Positions 37,368 through 46,850 are shown, numbered from the stretch's first letter. The stretch: 64,000 bases of DNA from Microbacterium sp. MYb66 (GCF_002979435.1 NZ_PCOV01000010.1:1-64000); one strand, 5' to 3'. Numbers and translations are program-made. Notes: generated by a model not told the origin, from the letters alone.

Positions 37368-38785
37368 CCACGGAGGCGATGGCAGCCACGGTCTCGGACG
37401 ACGAAATCGTGATGCGGGCATCCTCCCTGCCGGGGCTCGACGGATATCCCACGGTCGACGAGATTCTCGAGCGCATCGAGGCGCTGCGAGCCGAGTTCCC
37501 CGACCTGCTGACCAGGAGGCGCGTAGGCACCTCTCGACTCGGCGAGCCGATCATGGAGTACACGCTCGGCGCGGGCGACGTCGATGCTCGACACACGCGC
37601 TGCCTGGTCGTCGGTGGCATCCACCCGAACGAGCCGATCGGCTCCCACACGGTCCTCCGCCTGCTCGACGACCTCCTGCGTGACGCCTCGCTGCGGGGAC
37701 GCCTGGCGACCGTCTGGCATGTGATCCCGTGCATCGATCCCGACAGCATGCGGCTGAACGAGGGATGGTTCGACGACCCGTTCGACGCGGAGACCTACTT
37801 CCGCAACTTCTACCGGCCGCCGGGACGCGAGCAGGTGGAATGGACGTTCCCGATCGACTACAAGCAGAAGTACTTCGACGCGACGCTCCCCGAGACGCAG
37901 GCCCTGCAGCGGGTGATCGACGAATTGCGCCCTGACCTGTACATCCCCCTGCACAACTCCGAGACGGGCGGCGCGTACTACTACCTGTCGCCGGCGGCTC
38001 GCGACCTGTCGCCGCTCCTTCATCGACTGCCGGCGGAGTTGGGAATCCCCCTTCACCTCGGAGAACCCGAGGCGGCGCACCTGGCGGAGTTGGCTCCCGC
38101 CGTGTTCGCGTCCGGCACGTCGGAAGAGGCCTACGAATGGCGGGTGCAGAATGATCTCGATCCGGTGCCGCCCGGCGCGGCAGGTCAGTCTTCGACCAGT
38201 TACGCGAGCCGCTATGGAACGGTGTCCCTGATCGCCGAGCTGCCGATCTGGCGCACGTTCGGCGCTGACGATACCCGTCCGTCAGGGACGAACTACGCGG
38301 ATCTCCTCCGCGGGGCGGGGGAGGCGCTGATCGAGACGGGCACACGGCTGTCCGCACTCCTCGAGCGGGTCCGACCGCTTCTGACGCTCGACTCGCCCTT
38401 CCTGCGCAGCGCCGAGGTGTTCGTCCCCGGGATGTCTCGGGTCGGACAGCACATGGTCGAACGCTCCCAGGACCCGGCGAACGACCGGGAGGCGAGCGTG
38501 GCCGAGCGCCCCATGTCGGTCGTGTGGATGTATCGTCTGCGCTTCGGCGGTGCCCTGCTCCGCGCGCTGAGGGCAGAGGTCGCGGCCGGATCGGCGCCGG
38601 TGCTCGTCCGCCGGGCGGCGTTCGAACTCGACCGCTCGTGGATCGGGTGGCTGGCGCAGCGCGAAGCCGACGAGCGGCCGGAGGGGATTCCCGTCGCCGA
38701 TGTCGTCGGCGTGCAGTACGGCGCCGTACTCGGACTCGTCGCGCACCACGGTCGTCGGGCCCTCGGCGAGGAGGAGGCATCGTGA
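37364..38785 (+). CDS. M14 family zinc carboxypeptidase
   Basis: 473 residues without a signal peptide, so it should act in the cytoplasm. Zinc ligands are His87 and Glu90 in GGIHPNEP and His197 in LHNSE; the catalytic glutamate is probably Glu292 in AELPIW. It would trim C-terminal residues, or an N-acyl group, from imported peptides. Start ATG overlaps the ATPase gene and the stop overlaps the M17 gene (GTGA), so import and cleavage are translationally coupled. Confidence 0.88.
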   Translation: MTTEAMAATVSDDEIVMRASSLPGLDGYPTVDEILERIEALRAEFPDLLTRRRVGTSRLGEPIMEYTLGAGDVDARHTRCLVVGGIHPNEPIGSHTVLRLLDDLLRDASLRGRLATVWHVIPCIDPDSMRLNEGWFDDPFDAETYFRNFYRPPGREQVEWTFPIDYKQKYFDATLPETQALQRVIDELRPDLYIPLHNSETGGAYYYLSPAARDLSPLLHRLPAELGIPLHLGEPEAAHLAELAPAVFASGTSEEAYEWRVQNDLDPVPPGAAGQSSTSYASRYGTVSLIAELPIWRTFGADDTRPSGTNYADLLRGAGEALIETGTRLSALLERVRPLLTLDSPFLRSAEVFVPGMSRVGQHMVERSQDPANDREASVAERPMSVVWMYRLRFGGALLRALRAEVAAGSAPVLVRRAAFELDRSWIGWLAQREADERPEGIPVADVVGVQYGAVLGLVAHHGRRALGEEEAS

Positions 38786-40347
38786 GCCGCTCCGAGACCG
38801 TTCTGCCCGCACTGAAGCGCATGGTCGGAGATGCTGCCGCCGCTGATATCGACGTTCTCGTCGTCGCCATCGGCACCCGCGAAGGGCGCCTCGAGGTGAG
38901 CGCACCGTCTCTCTCCGATGCGGTCACGCGCGAGCTCGTCGAGGCCGCCGAAGCAGTCGGTCACCGCGGCACGCACGGAGCCCTGTCGCGCATCCCCTCC
39001 GGGGCATCGATAGCGGCTCGGTCGGTTCTGCTGGTGGGGCTGGGCGATCTCGCTGGGGATGTGGACAAGGGCGGCTCCGTGTCGGACGAGTCCCTGCGAC
39101 GAGCGGCCGGCTCGGCCCTGCGTTCGCTCGAATCCGTGGCGCGCGTGGGGCTCGCATTCCCCGTGACCGATCTCGCCGGTGCTGAGGCGGTCGGGCTGGG
39201 CGCGTTGCTCGGCGCGTATCGATACACGGCTCATCTGTCCGACGGTGGCACGGCGAACACCGATCGCGTGATCTCGCTCGCCGCAGACCAGGCTGTGCAG
39301 CCCGCTCTGGATCGCGCCCGACTGCTCGCCCGGGCCGTCGCAGCGACACGGGATCTGGTGAACGCGCCGCCGTCGCACCTGTTCCCCGCGTCGTTCGCGG
39401 ACGTGGTGGCGGAATGCGCTCAGACGGTCGCAGGCGGCGAAGTCGTGGTCGAGGTCATCGGGGAGGACGAGTTGCGCGAACGAGGATTCGGCGGCCTGAT
39501 CGGCGTGGGGTCGGGATCCGATCGTGGTCCCCGACTCGTCAAGGTGTCGTATGCGCCGGCGAGCGCGGACCGGCATCTGTCCCTCGTGGGCAAGGGCATC
39601 ACCTTCGATTCCGGCGGGATCTCGATCAAGCCTGCGGCGAACATGGAGAAGATGAAATCCGACATGGCGGGTGCCGCCGCGGTGGTTCAGGCGCTGTTCG
39701 CGATCGCCGAACTGTCCCTTCCGGTGCGGGTGACCGCCTGGCTCGCTCTCGCAGAGAACATGCCCTCCGGCTCCGCAGTGCGCCCCAGCGATGTGTTGAG
39801 CATCTACGGCGGCAAGACGGTCGAGGTGATCAACACCGACGCGGAAGGCCGACTGGTCCTCGCCGACGCTCTCGTCGCAGCGCAGGAGGAGGAGCCTGAT
39901 CTCCTCATCGATGTCGCCACGCTCACGGGGGCACAGGTCGCAGCACTCGGCTATCGGACATCCGCCGTCATGGGTGCTCCCGCGGCGACCAGGGCCGTCA
40001 TGAGCGCGGCCGAGGTCGCCGGAGAGTCGATGTGGGTGATGCCGATACCGGAGGAAGTGTTCGCCGGCTACGAGTCGAAGACCGCGGACCTCAAGAACAC
40101 GGGCAAGCCCGGTGGGGGGATGATGGGAGCAGCGGCATTCCTCCGGGCGTTCGTCGGTGAAGACGTCGCCTGGGCGCACCTCGATATCGCCGGTCCGGCC
40201 TACAACTCGGAACCGGGATACGGCTACATCACCCCGGGCGGGACGGGGGTGCCGGTCCGAACGCTCGTCGAAGTCGCGCAGAGGATGGCGTCCGAGGTTC
40301 GAGAACCGGAGCCCGGAGAGTCGCCTCTCTCCCGGACGCAGATATGA
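38782..40347 (+). CDS. pepA: Leucyl aminopeptidase family protein (M17)
   Basis: 521 residues. Two-metal M17 aminopeptidase: ligands Lys271, Asp276, Asp294, Asp353 and Glu355 are all present, in GKGITFDSGG, KSDMAG and the diagnostic NTDAEGRL; Lys283 is the second catalytic lysine. It removes N-terminal residues from peptides in the cytoplasm. GTG start at 38782 in a GTGA overlap with the M14 gene. It may not be the only PepA in the genome; being in this operon points to a dedicated role. Confidence 0.93.
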   Translation: MSRSETVLPALKRMVGDAAAADIDVLVVAIGTREGRLEVSAPSLSDAVTRELVEAAEAVGHRGTHGALSRIPSGASIAARSVLLVGLGDLAGDVDKGGSVSDESLRRAAGSALRSLESVARVGLAFPVTDLAGAEAVGLGALLGAYRYTAHLSDGGTANTDRVISLAADQAVQPALDRARLLARAVAATRDLVNAPPSHLFPASFADVVAECAQTVAGGEVVVEVIGEDELRERGFGGLIGVGSGSDRGPRLVKVSYAPASADRHLSLVGKGITFDSGGISIKPAANMEKMKSDMAGAAAVVQALFAIAELSLPVRVTAWLALAENMPSGSAVRPSDVLSIYGGKTVEVINTDAEGRLVLADALVAAQEEEPDLLIDVATLTGAQVAALGYRTSAVMGAPAATRAVMSAAEVAGESMWVMPIPEEVFAGYESKTADLKNTGKPGGGMMGAAAFLRAFVGEDVAWAHLDIAGPAYNSEPGYGYITPGGTGVPVRTLVEVAQRMASEVREPEPGESPLSRTQI

Positions 40348-40982
40348 GGCACGCCGACGACTACGCGTTCGACGACGCCGATGGTGTCCGTGCGCTCGTG
40401 CGCGACAACCCGTGGGGCACGATCGTGAGCTTCGTGCCCGGCAAGGGGCTCGTCGCGTCGCATTACCCGCTGCTCCTCGAGGAGGACGCCGAGAGCATCG
40501 TGCTCGTGAGCCATGTCGGTCGCCCGGACGAGCGCCTGCACGAGCTGGGCGCGCACGAGGTGATGGTGATCGTCTACGGCCCGCAGGGCTACATCTCGCC
40601 GAGCTGGTACGACACCTCGCCTGCCGTGCCGACCTGGAACTTCGCGGTCGCGCACCTGCACGGCACCCCCGAGATCCTCTCCGACGAGGAGAACCTGCAG
40701 GTGCTCGACCGCTTGGTCGCGCATTTCGAGACCGCGCTGCCCGAGCCGTTCCTGATGCACCAGACGCTCGAGAACACCGCGTACGCCGAGCGGATCGTGC
40801 ACGGCACGGTCGGTTTCCGGCTGCGCGTCGACAGGTTCGAGGCGAAGGAGAAGATGAGCCAGGACAAGCCGGTCGAGGTCGTCGACCGTGTGATCGAGGC
40901 GCTCGGCGAGCCGGGCCCTTACCAGAACCCCGCACTCGCCGACCGGATGGCGCGGGTGCACGGAAGAGAGCAGGACGCATGA
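40344..40982 (+). CDS. FMN-binding negative transcriptional regulator-like protein (PaiB family)
   Basis: 212 residues of the PaiB/pyridoxamine-oxidase-like split-barrel fold: ALVRDNPWGTIVSF, LVASHYPLLLE, LVSHVGRPDERL and PTWNFAVAHLHG are the family blocks. PaiB of Bacillus was described as a negative regulator, but the fold is a flavin- or heme-binding barrel and the family may be enzymatic. It overlaps both neighbours as ATGA, in an operon of peptide uptake and breakdown. Confidence 0.88.
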   Translation: MRHADDYAFDDADGVRALVRDNPWGTIVSFVPGKGLVASHYPLLLEEDAESIVLVSHVGRPDERLHELGAHEVMVIVYGPQGYISPSWYDTSPAVPTWNFAVAHLHGTPEILSDEENLQVLDRLVAHFETALPEPFLMHQTLENTAYAERIVHGTVGFRLRVDRFEAKEKMSQDKPVEVVDRVIEALGEPGPYQNPALADRMARVHGREQDA

Positions 40983-42007
40983 CCGCCTTCGTGGGAGTCG
41001 CCGACATGGTGACCTGGATCGCCGAGCACGGCGCCGAGCAGATCATGGCCGAGATGGCCGACACGATCGAGGCCGACTTCCGTCGGTGGGAATCGTTCGA
41101 CAAGAGCGAGCGGGTGGCCAATCACACCCCGTTCGGCGTGATCGAGCTGATGCCGATCAGCGACCCCGACCTGTACGCCTTCAAGTACGTCAACGGGCAC
41201 CCCTTCAACCCTGTGCGCGGCTTCCAGACCGTCACGGCGTTCGGTGTGCTCGCCGACGTGCACAACGGCTACCCGGTGTTCCTCGCCGAGATGACGATGC
41301 TCACGGCCCTGCGCACCGCGGCGACCTCGGCCATGGTCGCCCGAAAGCTCGCACGCCCCGACTCGGAGGTCATGGCGATGATCGGCGCGGGCAGCCAGGC
41401 CGAGTTCCAGGCGCTCGCGTTCCGCGCGGTGCTCGGCATCTCCCGCCTGCGCGTCTTCGACGTCGACGAGGCCGCCTCGGCCAAGCTGCTGCGCAACCTC
41501 GCCCCGTTCGGATTCGACGTGACCGTGTGCGCCTCGGCGTCCGAGGCCGTATCCGGTGCCGACATCGTCACCACCTGCACGGCCGACAAGGCGGTCGCGC
41601 AGGTGCTGACGGATGCCGATGTCGCACCCGGCATGCACATCAACACGATCGGCGGCGACTGCCCCGGCAAGACCGAGCTCGACCCGCGGATCCTCGAGCG
41701 CGGCCCGGTGTTCGTCGAGTACGCGCCGCAGACGCGCGTCGAGGGCGAGATCCAGAACGTCGCGCCCGACTTCCCGGTGACCGAGTTCTGGCGGGTGCTG
41801 AACGGCCTCGACGACGGTCGCACCTCGCCGGCGCAGATCACGATCTTCGACTCCGTCGGCTTCGCGATCGAGGACTTCTCGGCGCTGCGGCACCTGCGCT
41901 CGAGCGTGGCCGGCACGGAGCTCTCCCGCGAGATCGACCTGGTCGCCGCGCCGGAGGACCCCAAGGATCTCTTCGGCTTCACCACCGTCCCCGTGCCGGT
42001 CGCCTGA
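40979..42007 (+). CDS. Ornithine cyclodeaminase / mu-crystallin family protein
   Basis: 342 residues. NAD(P)-binding Rossmann motif MIGAGSQAEFQAL, substrate region FLAEMTMLTALRTAATSAM, and the ornithine-cyclodeaminase-like INTIGGDCPGKTELDP with the conserved Asp. Members convert ornithine to proline and ammonia, or act as ketimine reductases or opine-type dehydrogenases. It would use an amino acid freed by the upstream peptidases; which reaction it performs cannot be told. ATGA overlap with the PaiB-like gene. Confidence 0.9.
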   Translation: MTAFVGVADMVTWIAEHGAEQIMAEMADTIEADFRRWESFDKSERVANHTPFGVIELMPISDPDLYAFKYVNGHPFNPVRGFQTVTAFGVLADVHNGYPVFLAEMTMLTALRTAATSAMVARKLARPDSEVMAMIGAGSQAEFQALAFRAVLGISRLRVFDVDEAASAKLLRNLAPFGFDVTVCASASEAVSGADIVTTCTADKAVAQVLTDADVAPGMHINTIGGDCPGKTELDPRILERGPVFVEYAPQTRVEGEIQNVAPDFPVTEFWRVLNGLDDGRTSPAQITIFDSVGFAIEDFSALRHLRSSVAGTELSREIDLVAAPEDPKDLFGFTTVPVPVA

Positions 42008-42025
42008 CCGATCGAGCGAGAGCCC

Positions 42026-42844
42026 ATGCCGACTCGAACTCATCCCGAGGGCGCCCCCGCAGCCGGGCCGAGAGTGTCAGCGGCAGCACTCATCGTCCTC
42101 GGCCTCGCCGCCGGTTACCTCTCGGGTCTGTTCGGGGTGGGCGGCGGCGTGATCGTCGTGCCGATTCTGCTCTTGCTCGGAGTCGACCAGCGGATCGCCG
42201 CAGGCAGTTCGGTGACAGCGATCCTCCCGACCGCCGTCGTCGGGGCCAGCGGCTACGCGATGTCGGGGAGTGTCGACTGGATCGCCGGACTGCTCTTGGC
42301 CGCCGGCATCGTCGTGGGTGCCCAGCTCGGTGTGTGGTTGCTCGCTCGGCTGCCACGGGACATCCTGTTCTGGGCGTTCATCGGCTCTCTCGTCCTCGTC
42401 GTGGTGAGTCTGTGGCTGGTCGTCCCCCAGCGGGAGGACGTCATCGCCATGACCCCATGGGTCGCCGCGGCGCTCATCGCGGTGGGATGCATCACCGGAA
42501 TCCTCTCCGGCCTGCTCGGCATCGGAGGCGGCATCGTCGTGGTCCCGGTCCTCATCGTCTTCTTCGGTGCCAGCGACGTCATCGCCAAGGGGACGACGTT
42601 GCTGATGATGGTGCCGGGCTCCATCTCGGCGACGATCGGCAACGCTCGTCGCCGCAACATCGATGTGCGCATCGCCGCCATCGTCGGGCTCGCGGCCTGT
42701 GCGGCCTCTCCTCTGGGGGTCTTGACCTCCCAAGCGCTCTCGCCGTTCTGGTCCAACGTCGCCTTCTCTCTTCTGATCGCCGCAGTGCTGGCACAACTCG
42801 TCGTCAGGAGGGCCCGTGGGCGCTCGAACGATCGGCGGGGCTGA
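42026..42844 (+). CDS. Sulfite exporter TauE/SafE family permease
   Basis: 272 residues with about eight membrane helices. The two internal repeats each contain the family glycine motif: LSGLFGVGGGVIVVPILLLLG and LSGLLGIGGGIVVVPVLIVF (each read as a short block). Family members export sulfite or sulfoacetate or other organic anions. It is the last gene of the peptide island, 18 bases after the cyclodeaminase-like gene, with weak ribosome-binding sequence. Confidence 0.9.
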   Translation: MPTRTHPEGAPAAGPRVSAAALIVLGLAAGYLSGLFGVGGGVIVVPILLLLGVDQRIAAGSSVTAILPTAVVGASGYAMSGSVDWIAGLLLAAGIVVGAQLGVWLLARLPRDILFWAFIGSLVLVVVSLWLVVPQREDVIAMTPWVAAALIAVGCITGILSGLLGIGGGIVVVPVLIVFFGASDVIAKGTTLLMMVPGSISATIGNARRRNIDVRIAAIVGLAACAASPLGVLTSQALSPFWSNVAFSLLIAAVLAQLVVRRARGRSNDRRG

Positions 42845-42920
42845 GGTGGTGCGACCGAACACACGTGCCGAGCGTCCGAATGCCGCGGCCGCTCGTCCTG
42901 CGGGGCAGCGGCCCCACCGC

Positions 42921-43415
42921 TCACTCCGGGACGATCGACTCGATCCGCGTCGAGCGTGCGAGCATACCCGCGAGCACGAAGACAGCACAGCCGAAGGCCG
43001 TCTGGAGCAGCAGCGAGGGCAGACCGGTCGCGCCCCAGAACAGTGACAGGACGATCAGCAGGCCACCGGCGATCATCGGTCCTGCGGCGATGCGGAGGAG
43101 CAGCGCACGTCTGGTCGCGGGGCGCGGAAGCAGCAGCACCATCGCGAGCGATCCGCTGCTGCCGATCAGCACGCCGAGTGTGGCCTGCAGCAACGCGGCC
43201 TGGCCGTACATCCACGCGGGATAGGACAGGGAGCCGCCCGACCACGCCACGGACAACTGGCCGAGCAACAGCCCGACAGGGCCGAGGATCGCGCCGACCA
43301 CCGCACCCGCGAGAACCATCGCGACCGCGAGGCGGATGGCGTACCCCACGCTCCACCAGCGTCCGACCTCGGCGTGGTCGGAGCGCGTGTAGCCGCCTCC
43401 CGAAATGTCGGACAT
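42921..43415 (-). CDS. Hypothetical four-helix membrane protein
   Basis: 164 residues, no family recognised. About four transmembrane helices at roughly 26-50, 72-96, 108-126 and 131-151, and a short polar N-terminus. It is convergent with the TauE/SafE gene and divergent from the 580-residue protein at 43509. The helix arrangement resembles small integral membrane proteins of unknown role in actinobacteria. Confidence 0.72.
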   Translation of the reverse strand: MSDISGGGYTRSDHAEVGRWWSVGYAIRLAVAMVLAGAVVGAILGPVGLLLGQLSVAWSGGSLSYPAWMYGQAALLQATLGVLIGSSGSLAMVLLLPRPATRRALLLRIAAGPMIAGGLLIVLSLFWGATGLPSLLLQTAFGCAVFVLAGMLARSTRIESIVPE

Positions 43416-43508
43416 GCGTCGACTCTAGCGGCGGCGTCGACGGGGAGACACGCGCATCGGTCTCTAGACTTCGGGGATGCGTATGAGCCGAAACCGACAC
43501 CGCGAGAC

Positions 43509-45251
43509 ATGCCTCTGACGCGGGAGAGCCTCCTCCAGCAGATGGAAGTGGCTCTGGACCGCATCGGCGTCGGCATGAACGAGTGGCCCGACGGGGTCGA
43601 CGTCAAGAAGCTGTCACCGCGTGATCAGCTCGTGGCCCTGCTGCTGATCATGGACGTCAGTCCCGCGCGGGTGAACGGGTGGCCCTTCCGATCAGCGGAA
43701 GACAAGATGGTCACCTCCCTGCCACGGAAGACCCTGCCGTGGGACTCCGACACCGCGGTGTTCGCTCTGCAGGCGGCGCTGAAGGTCGATTGCATGAACT
43801 ACATCTGCGGGCCGGCGCTTCGAGGTGCGGAGAAGGCGATGGCGGCGGGGCACGTCGGCCCCGCCCTGTACGAGGCGATCGACGCCTGCGCGACCCACCT
43901 CGCGGGCCTCATGCACGGGCGGATCGCGCCGCGCTGGAAAGTCGACAAAGACCTCAAGACGGCCAATCGGCTGCTGGCCTCGTTCCTCCCGCCGGGTGTG
44001 CTCGACCTGACGGCGGTCCATGACGGCGACGAGTGGGCGGAACGGGCGCGGCAGCTGGCCCGTGCACATCCCGTGGACGACGTGGAGCCCGTGGTGCGTC
44101 ACCTCGCGCTCCTCGGGCACAAAGCGCCGTCCCAGACCTGGCAGCGGCAGCTGCAGGAGGTGCTGCGTCCGGCCACCGCCCGGCTTCTCGTCGCGGAATG
44201 GGTCGCTGCTGCGCGGGAGACCGGGGTCGCCGCCGACGGACATCTCTATGCGCCCTCGAACGAAGATCTGGTCCGAGCGGCGGTCATCGCCGCACGATCG
44301 ATGTCCGAAGCGGAGGTGCCCTCGGAGCTGTTGGGAGCCCTGGTCCGGCAGGGCGCCGAGACGCGACCCCCCTCCACCGAGTCCCTGGCGCTTCGCGTGG
44401 CCAGCGCCGCCGTGGACACACTCTCGCAGCGCGCCGCCGAGAGCGACCTGGCCGAGTTGGAACGGCTCCTCGACGGCATCTCCCGCCGCGACCTGCTGAA
44501 GCGGATCGGCGCCGCGCTCGGACCCGAGGCCGTCGCACGCGCCGAGAAGCGCGATACCGACCTCAAGAAGGAGAAGGCCGCGGCCGTGCGGGCGAAGGCG
44601 AGTCCCATCCCGAAGCTCCTGCGCGGCGAGGTCGACCGCATGCTGGACGAACGCGTGAACGGCACGATGCGCGAGCTGGGCTTCCGCAAGTCGGGCCGTA
44701 CCTGGCGCCGGTGGGTGGATGCGCGTGTGGAGCTCGTGGACTTCTACTCCAGTGATCTGTACATGAGTGTGCAGTACGGGGTCCTGTTCGAAGGACTGCA
44801 TCCCGAGGACGGCCCTGCGCCGCAGCGCGACCCGAAGCGGGTCAAGCCCTTCGAGCTCGACCTGCTCGTGTCCGAGACCGGGTGGTTCGCCGAGGACGAG
44901 GTCCTCGACCTGCTCGCCGAACGCGTGCGCACGGAGATCGTCCCGTTTCTGGAGCGCTGCGGGGACCGCACCGCGCTCTTCGAATTGCTGCTGCACGGGG
45001 TGGGCCTGCCGCCGGTCCTCAACCGCGGGGATCCGCGGTTCCGCGACACGGACTACTCGGTGTCGTTGCGCAGGCGACCCGCGCAATCCGGTCTCGCGCT
45101 CGGAGCGCTCGCCTGCCTCGACGGCGACCGTGCCGCTGCGGAGAGCTGGCTCGGTGCAGCCGATCGACAGGTCGAGCCGCTCAGCCACCACGGAACCGCG
45201 TCCGAGATCGACTACTGGCGAGCACGCGTCGCGGCCCTGCCGGCGTCGTAG
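43509..45251 (+). CDS. Uncharacterised 580-residue protein, C-terminal part DUF4304-like
   Basis: 580 residues, soluble, no signal peptide. I do not recognise the N-terminal ~370 residues, which are helical (AALKVDCMNYICGPALRGAEKAM, read in parts). Around residue 365-400 a basic linker (KRDTDLKKEKAAAVRAK) leads to a segment resembling DUF4304 (VDRMLDERVNGTMRELGFRK, then SGRTWRRWVDARVELVDF). DUF4304 has no known function. The ATG at 43509 begins after the divergent promoter region. The next gene starts 10 bases downstream. Confidence 0.7.
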   Translation: MPLTRESLLQQMEVALDRIGVGMNEWPDGVDVKKLSPRDQLVALLLIMDVSPARVNGWPFRSAEDKMVTSLPRKTLPWDSDTAVFALQAALKVDCMNYICGPALRGAEKAMAAGHVGPALYEAIDACATHLAGLMHGRIAPRWKVDKDLKTANRLLASFLPPGVLDLTAVHDGDEWAERARQLARAHPVDDVEPVVRHLALLGHKAPSQTWQRQLQEVLRPATARLLVAEWVAAARETGVAADGHLYAPSNEDLVRAAVIAARSMSEAEVPSELLGALVRQGAETRPPSTESLALRVASAAVDTLSQRAAESDLAELERLLDGISRRDLLKRIGAALGPEAVARAEKRDTDLKKEKAAAVRAKASPIPKLLRGEVDRMLDERVNGTMRELGFRKSGRTWRRWVDARVELVDFYSSDLYMSVQYGVLFEGLHPEDGPAPQRDPKRVKPFELDLLVSETGWFAEDEVLDLLAERVRTEIVPFLERCGDRTALFELLLHGVGLPPVLNRGDPRFRDTDYSVSLRRRPAQSGLALGALACLDGDRAAAESWLGAADRQVEPLSHHGTASEIDYWRARVAALPAS

Positions 45252-45261
45252 CATCCTCCCG

Positions 45262-46269
45262 ATGACCGAGGAGACGGCCACTGAGGCGCGGGTGCGCGTG
45301 AAGGTGACACGGACGTTCGTGCGCAACCCGCTGATCGTGGGCACGGTGCTGCTGCTCGTCGCCATCGGGTTCACGCTCGTGGGCGACGATCTGAGCTTCT
45401 TCCCCTTCCTGCTCATGCTGATCGGGGGCTGGTGCTTCGGCTTCGCGTTCGTGAACGCGACCATGGACATGGTTCCGGCCCGCAACGGGGCGATCCTCCA
45501 CGTCGCCGTCGCCGTCGTGCTCGGTGCGCTGGTCGCCTTCGTGATCGAGTTCGGGGGAGACCTGCTCGACCCGTTCCCCGAGTCGGTGCGCGGTGTCGCT
45601 GTGGTCCTGCAGCTCGCGGCGGTTCCGGCGACCGGCTGGATCTGGCTCGGGCTCCTCAGCCGCGTCACCGATCTCTTCCGTCGTCGGGACGCGAAGAAGA
45701 GGCCGCTGCCGGTGACGCCGGCGTGGGAACGAGAGGAGAGCGGGGACGGGTCGATCGTGCGCTTCCCCGCCATCGAGCTCCGGATGCGCACGCTCACCCA
45801 GGCGATCGTCGCGATCGTCGTGGTCGTCGGGCTGCTCGGTGTCGCGCTGCTCATCGCCCTCGACGACATCGTGATGCGGATGGGGCCGCGGATCGCGCTC
45901 CTCCTCCTGGGGATCGTGCTCGGACTCCCGGTGTACCTGCTGCTCACGGCGATCCTGCGACGACGGACCGCGCAGTGCACGGTCGCCTTCGGGAACGACG
46001 AACTCCGAGTCCGGGTGGGCGCCGAACTCCACACGATCCCTTTCCGTGAGCTGGAGCTCCTGCGCTGGCGGACGCGCAGCGACTACGCCCGTATCGAGGT
46101 GCGCGGTGCCGGTGCGGACCTGTCGCTGGTCGCCGGGATCGCGAAGCCCCCGCGCGGGTTCTCCGCCGAGCTCCCCCCGTTGCCCCGGCGCGTGTACCGC
46201 CGGTTGGAACTCGCCGGACTCGCGCTCGAGAAGGCGCGCCGCGACGAGGTCATCACCTTCCGGCGATGA
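45262..46269 (+). CDS. Hypothetical six-helix membrane protein
   Basis: 335 residues. About six membrane segments at roughly 24-43, 46-66, 77-98, 110-130, 178-200 and 208-228, followed by a ~105-residue cytosolic C-terminal region (LRVRVGAELHTIPFRELELL) that looks like a small beta-rich, PH-like domain. A charged cytosolic loop at ~133-175 separates the halves. Cotranscribed with the 580-residue protein (10-base gap). No function can be assigned. Confidence 0.75.
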   Translation: MTEETATEARVRVKVTRTFVRNPLIVGTVLLLVAIGFTLVGDDLSFFPFLLMLIGGWCFGFAFVNATMDMVPARNGAILHVAVAVVLGALVAFVIEFGGDLLDPFPESVRGVAVVLQLAAVPATGWIWLGLLSRVTDLFRRRDAKKRPLPVTPAWEREESGDGSIVRFPAIELRMRTLTQAIVAIVVVVGLLGVALLIALDDIVMRMGPRIALLLLGIVLGLPVYLLLTAILRRRTAQCTVAFGNDELRVRVGAELHTIPFRELELLRWRTRSDYARIEVRGAGADLSLVAGIAKPPRGFSAELPPLPRRVYRRLELAGLALEKARRDEVITFRR

Positions 46270-46313
46270 TCCGGATCGATGCCGGTGTCGGTGGTGCGTG
46301 CGATCCTCCCCGC

Positions 46314-46850
46314 ATGGCTGACATCCGGCTCAGGCCCTGGTCCGAGAGCGACATCGATCTGCTGCACGCGGCCAACACCCCGGCGATGACGGCGCATCTC
46401 AACGGACCCGAGACCGAAGACGAGATCGTGGAGCGGCACGCGCGCTACCTGCGTCTGACGGCGACCGGCGAGGCGAGGATGTTCGTCATCGAAGACGAAG
46501 CGGGCACGGCGCTCGGCTCCATCGGGCATTGGCACGTCGTCTGGCGGGAGGAGGCGGCGCTCGAGACCGGCTGGTTCGTCCGCCCCGAGTCGCAGGGCCG
46601 GGGTGTGGCATCGGCCGCCCTCGCCCTCCTCATCGAGGACGCCCGCGCGCATCGCGAGGGCAGGCGATTCCTGACGGCGTTCCCCGGGGTCGAGAACCCT
46701 GCCTCGAACGGGGTATGCCGGCGCAACGGATTCATCCTGGCGGGCACCTTCACGGAGGACTTCCGCGGCGCGGAGCTGACCGTCAACGAGTGGGCCCTCG
46801 ACCTCACCACGCAGAATGGCGTCAGCTCGCCGGGTACTCCTGTCCCTTGA
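46314..46850 (+). CDS. GNAT family N-acetyltransferase
   Basis: 178 residues. RimJ/RimL-like GNAT fold: IRLRPWSESDIDLLH, the acetyl-CoA motif PESQGRGVASAALALLIEDA, and NPASNGVCRRNGFILAGT, the usual C-terminal block. It transfers an acetyl group to an amine or ribosomal-type N-terminus; substrate unknown. The ATG at 46314 starts at MADIRLRPW; an ATG at 46266 that overlaps the preceding gene is an alternative. Its 3' end overlaps the convergent flavoprotein gene by 29 bases. Confidence 0.88.
   Translation: MADIRLRPWSESDIDLLHAANTPAMTAHLNGPETEDEIVERHARYLRLTATGEARMFVIEDEAGTALGSIGHWHVVWREEAALETGWFVRPESQGRGVASAALALLIEDARAHREGRRFLTAFPGVENPASNGVCRRNGFILAGTFTEDFRGAELTVNEWALDLTTQNGVSSPGTPVP

Noticed and set aside
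43692..46034. A 780-residue minus-strand frame across the 580-residue protein and membrane protein genes
   Set aside because: No domains and typical antisense composition; the + strand genes have proper starts and helix patterns.
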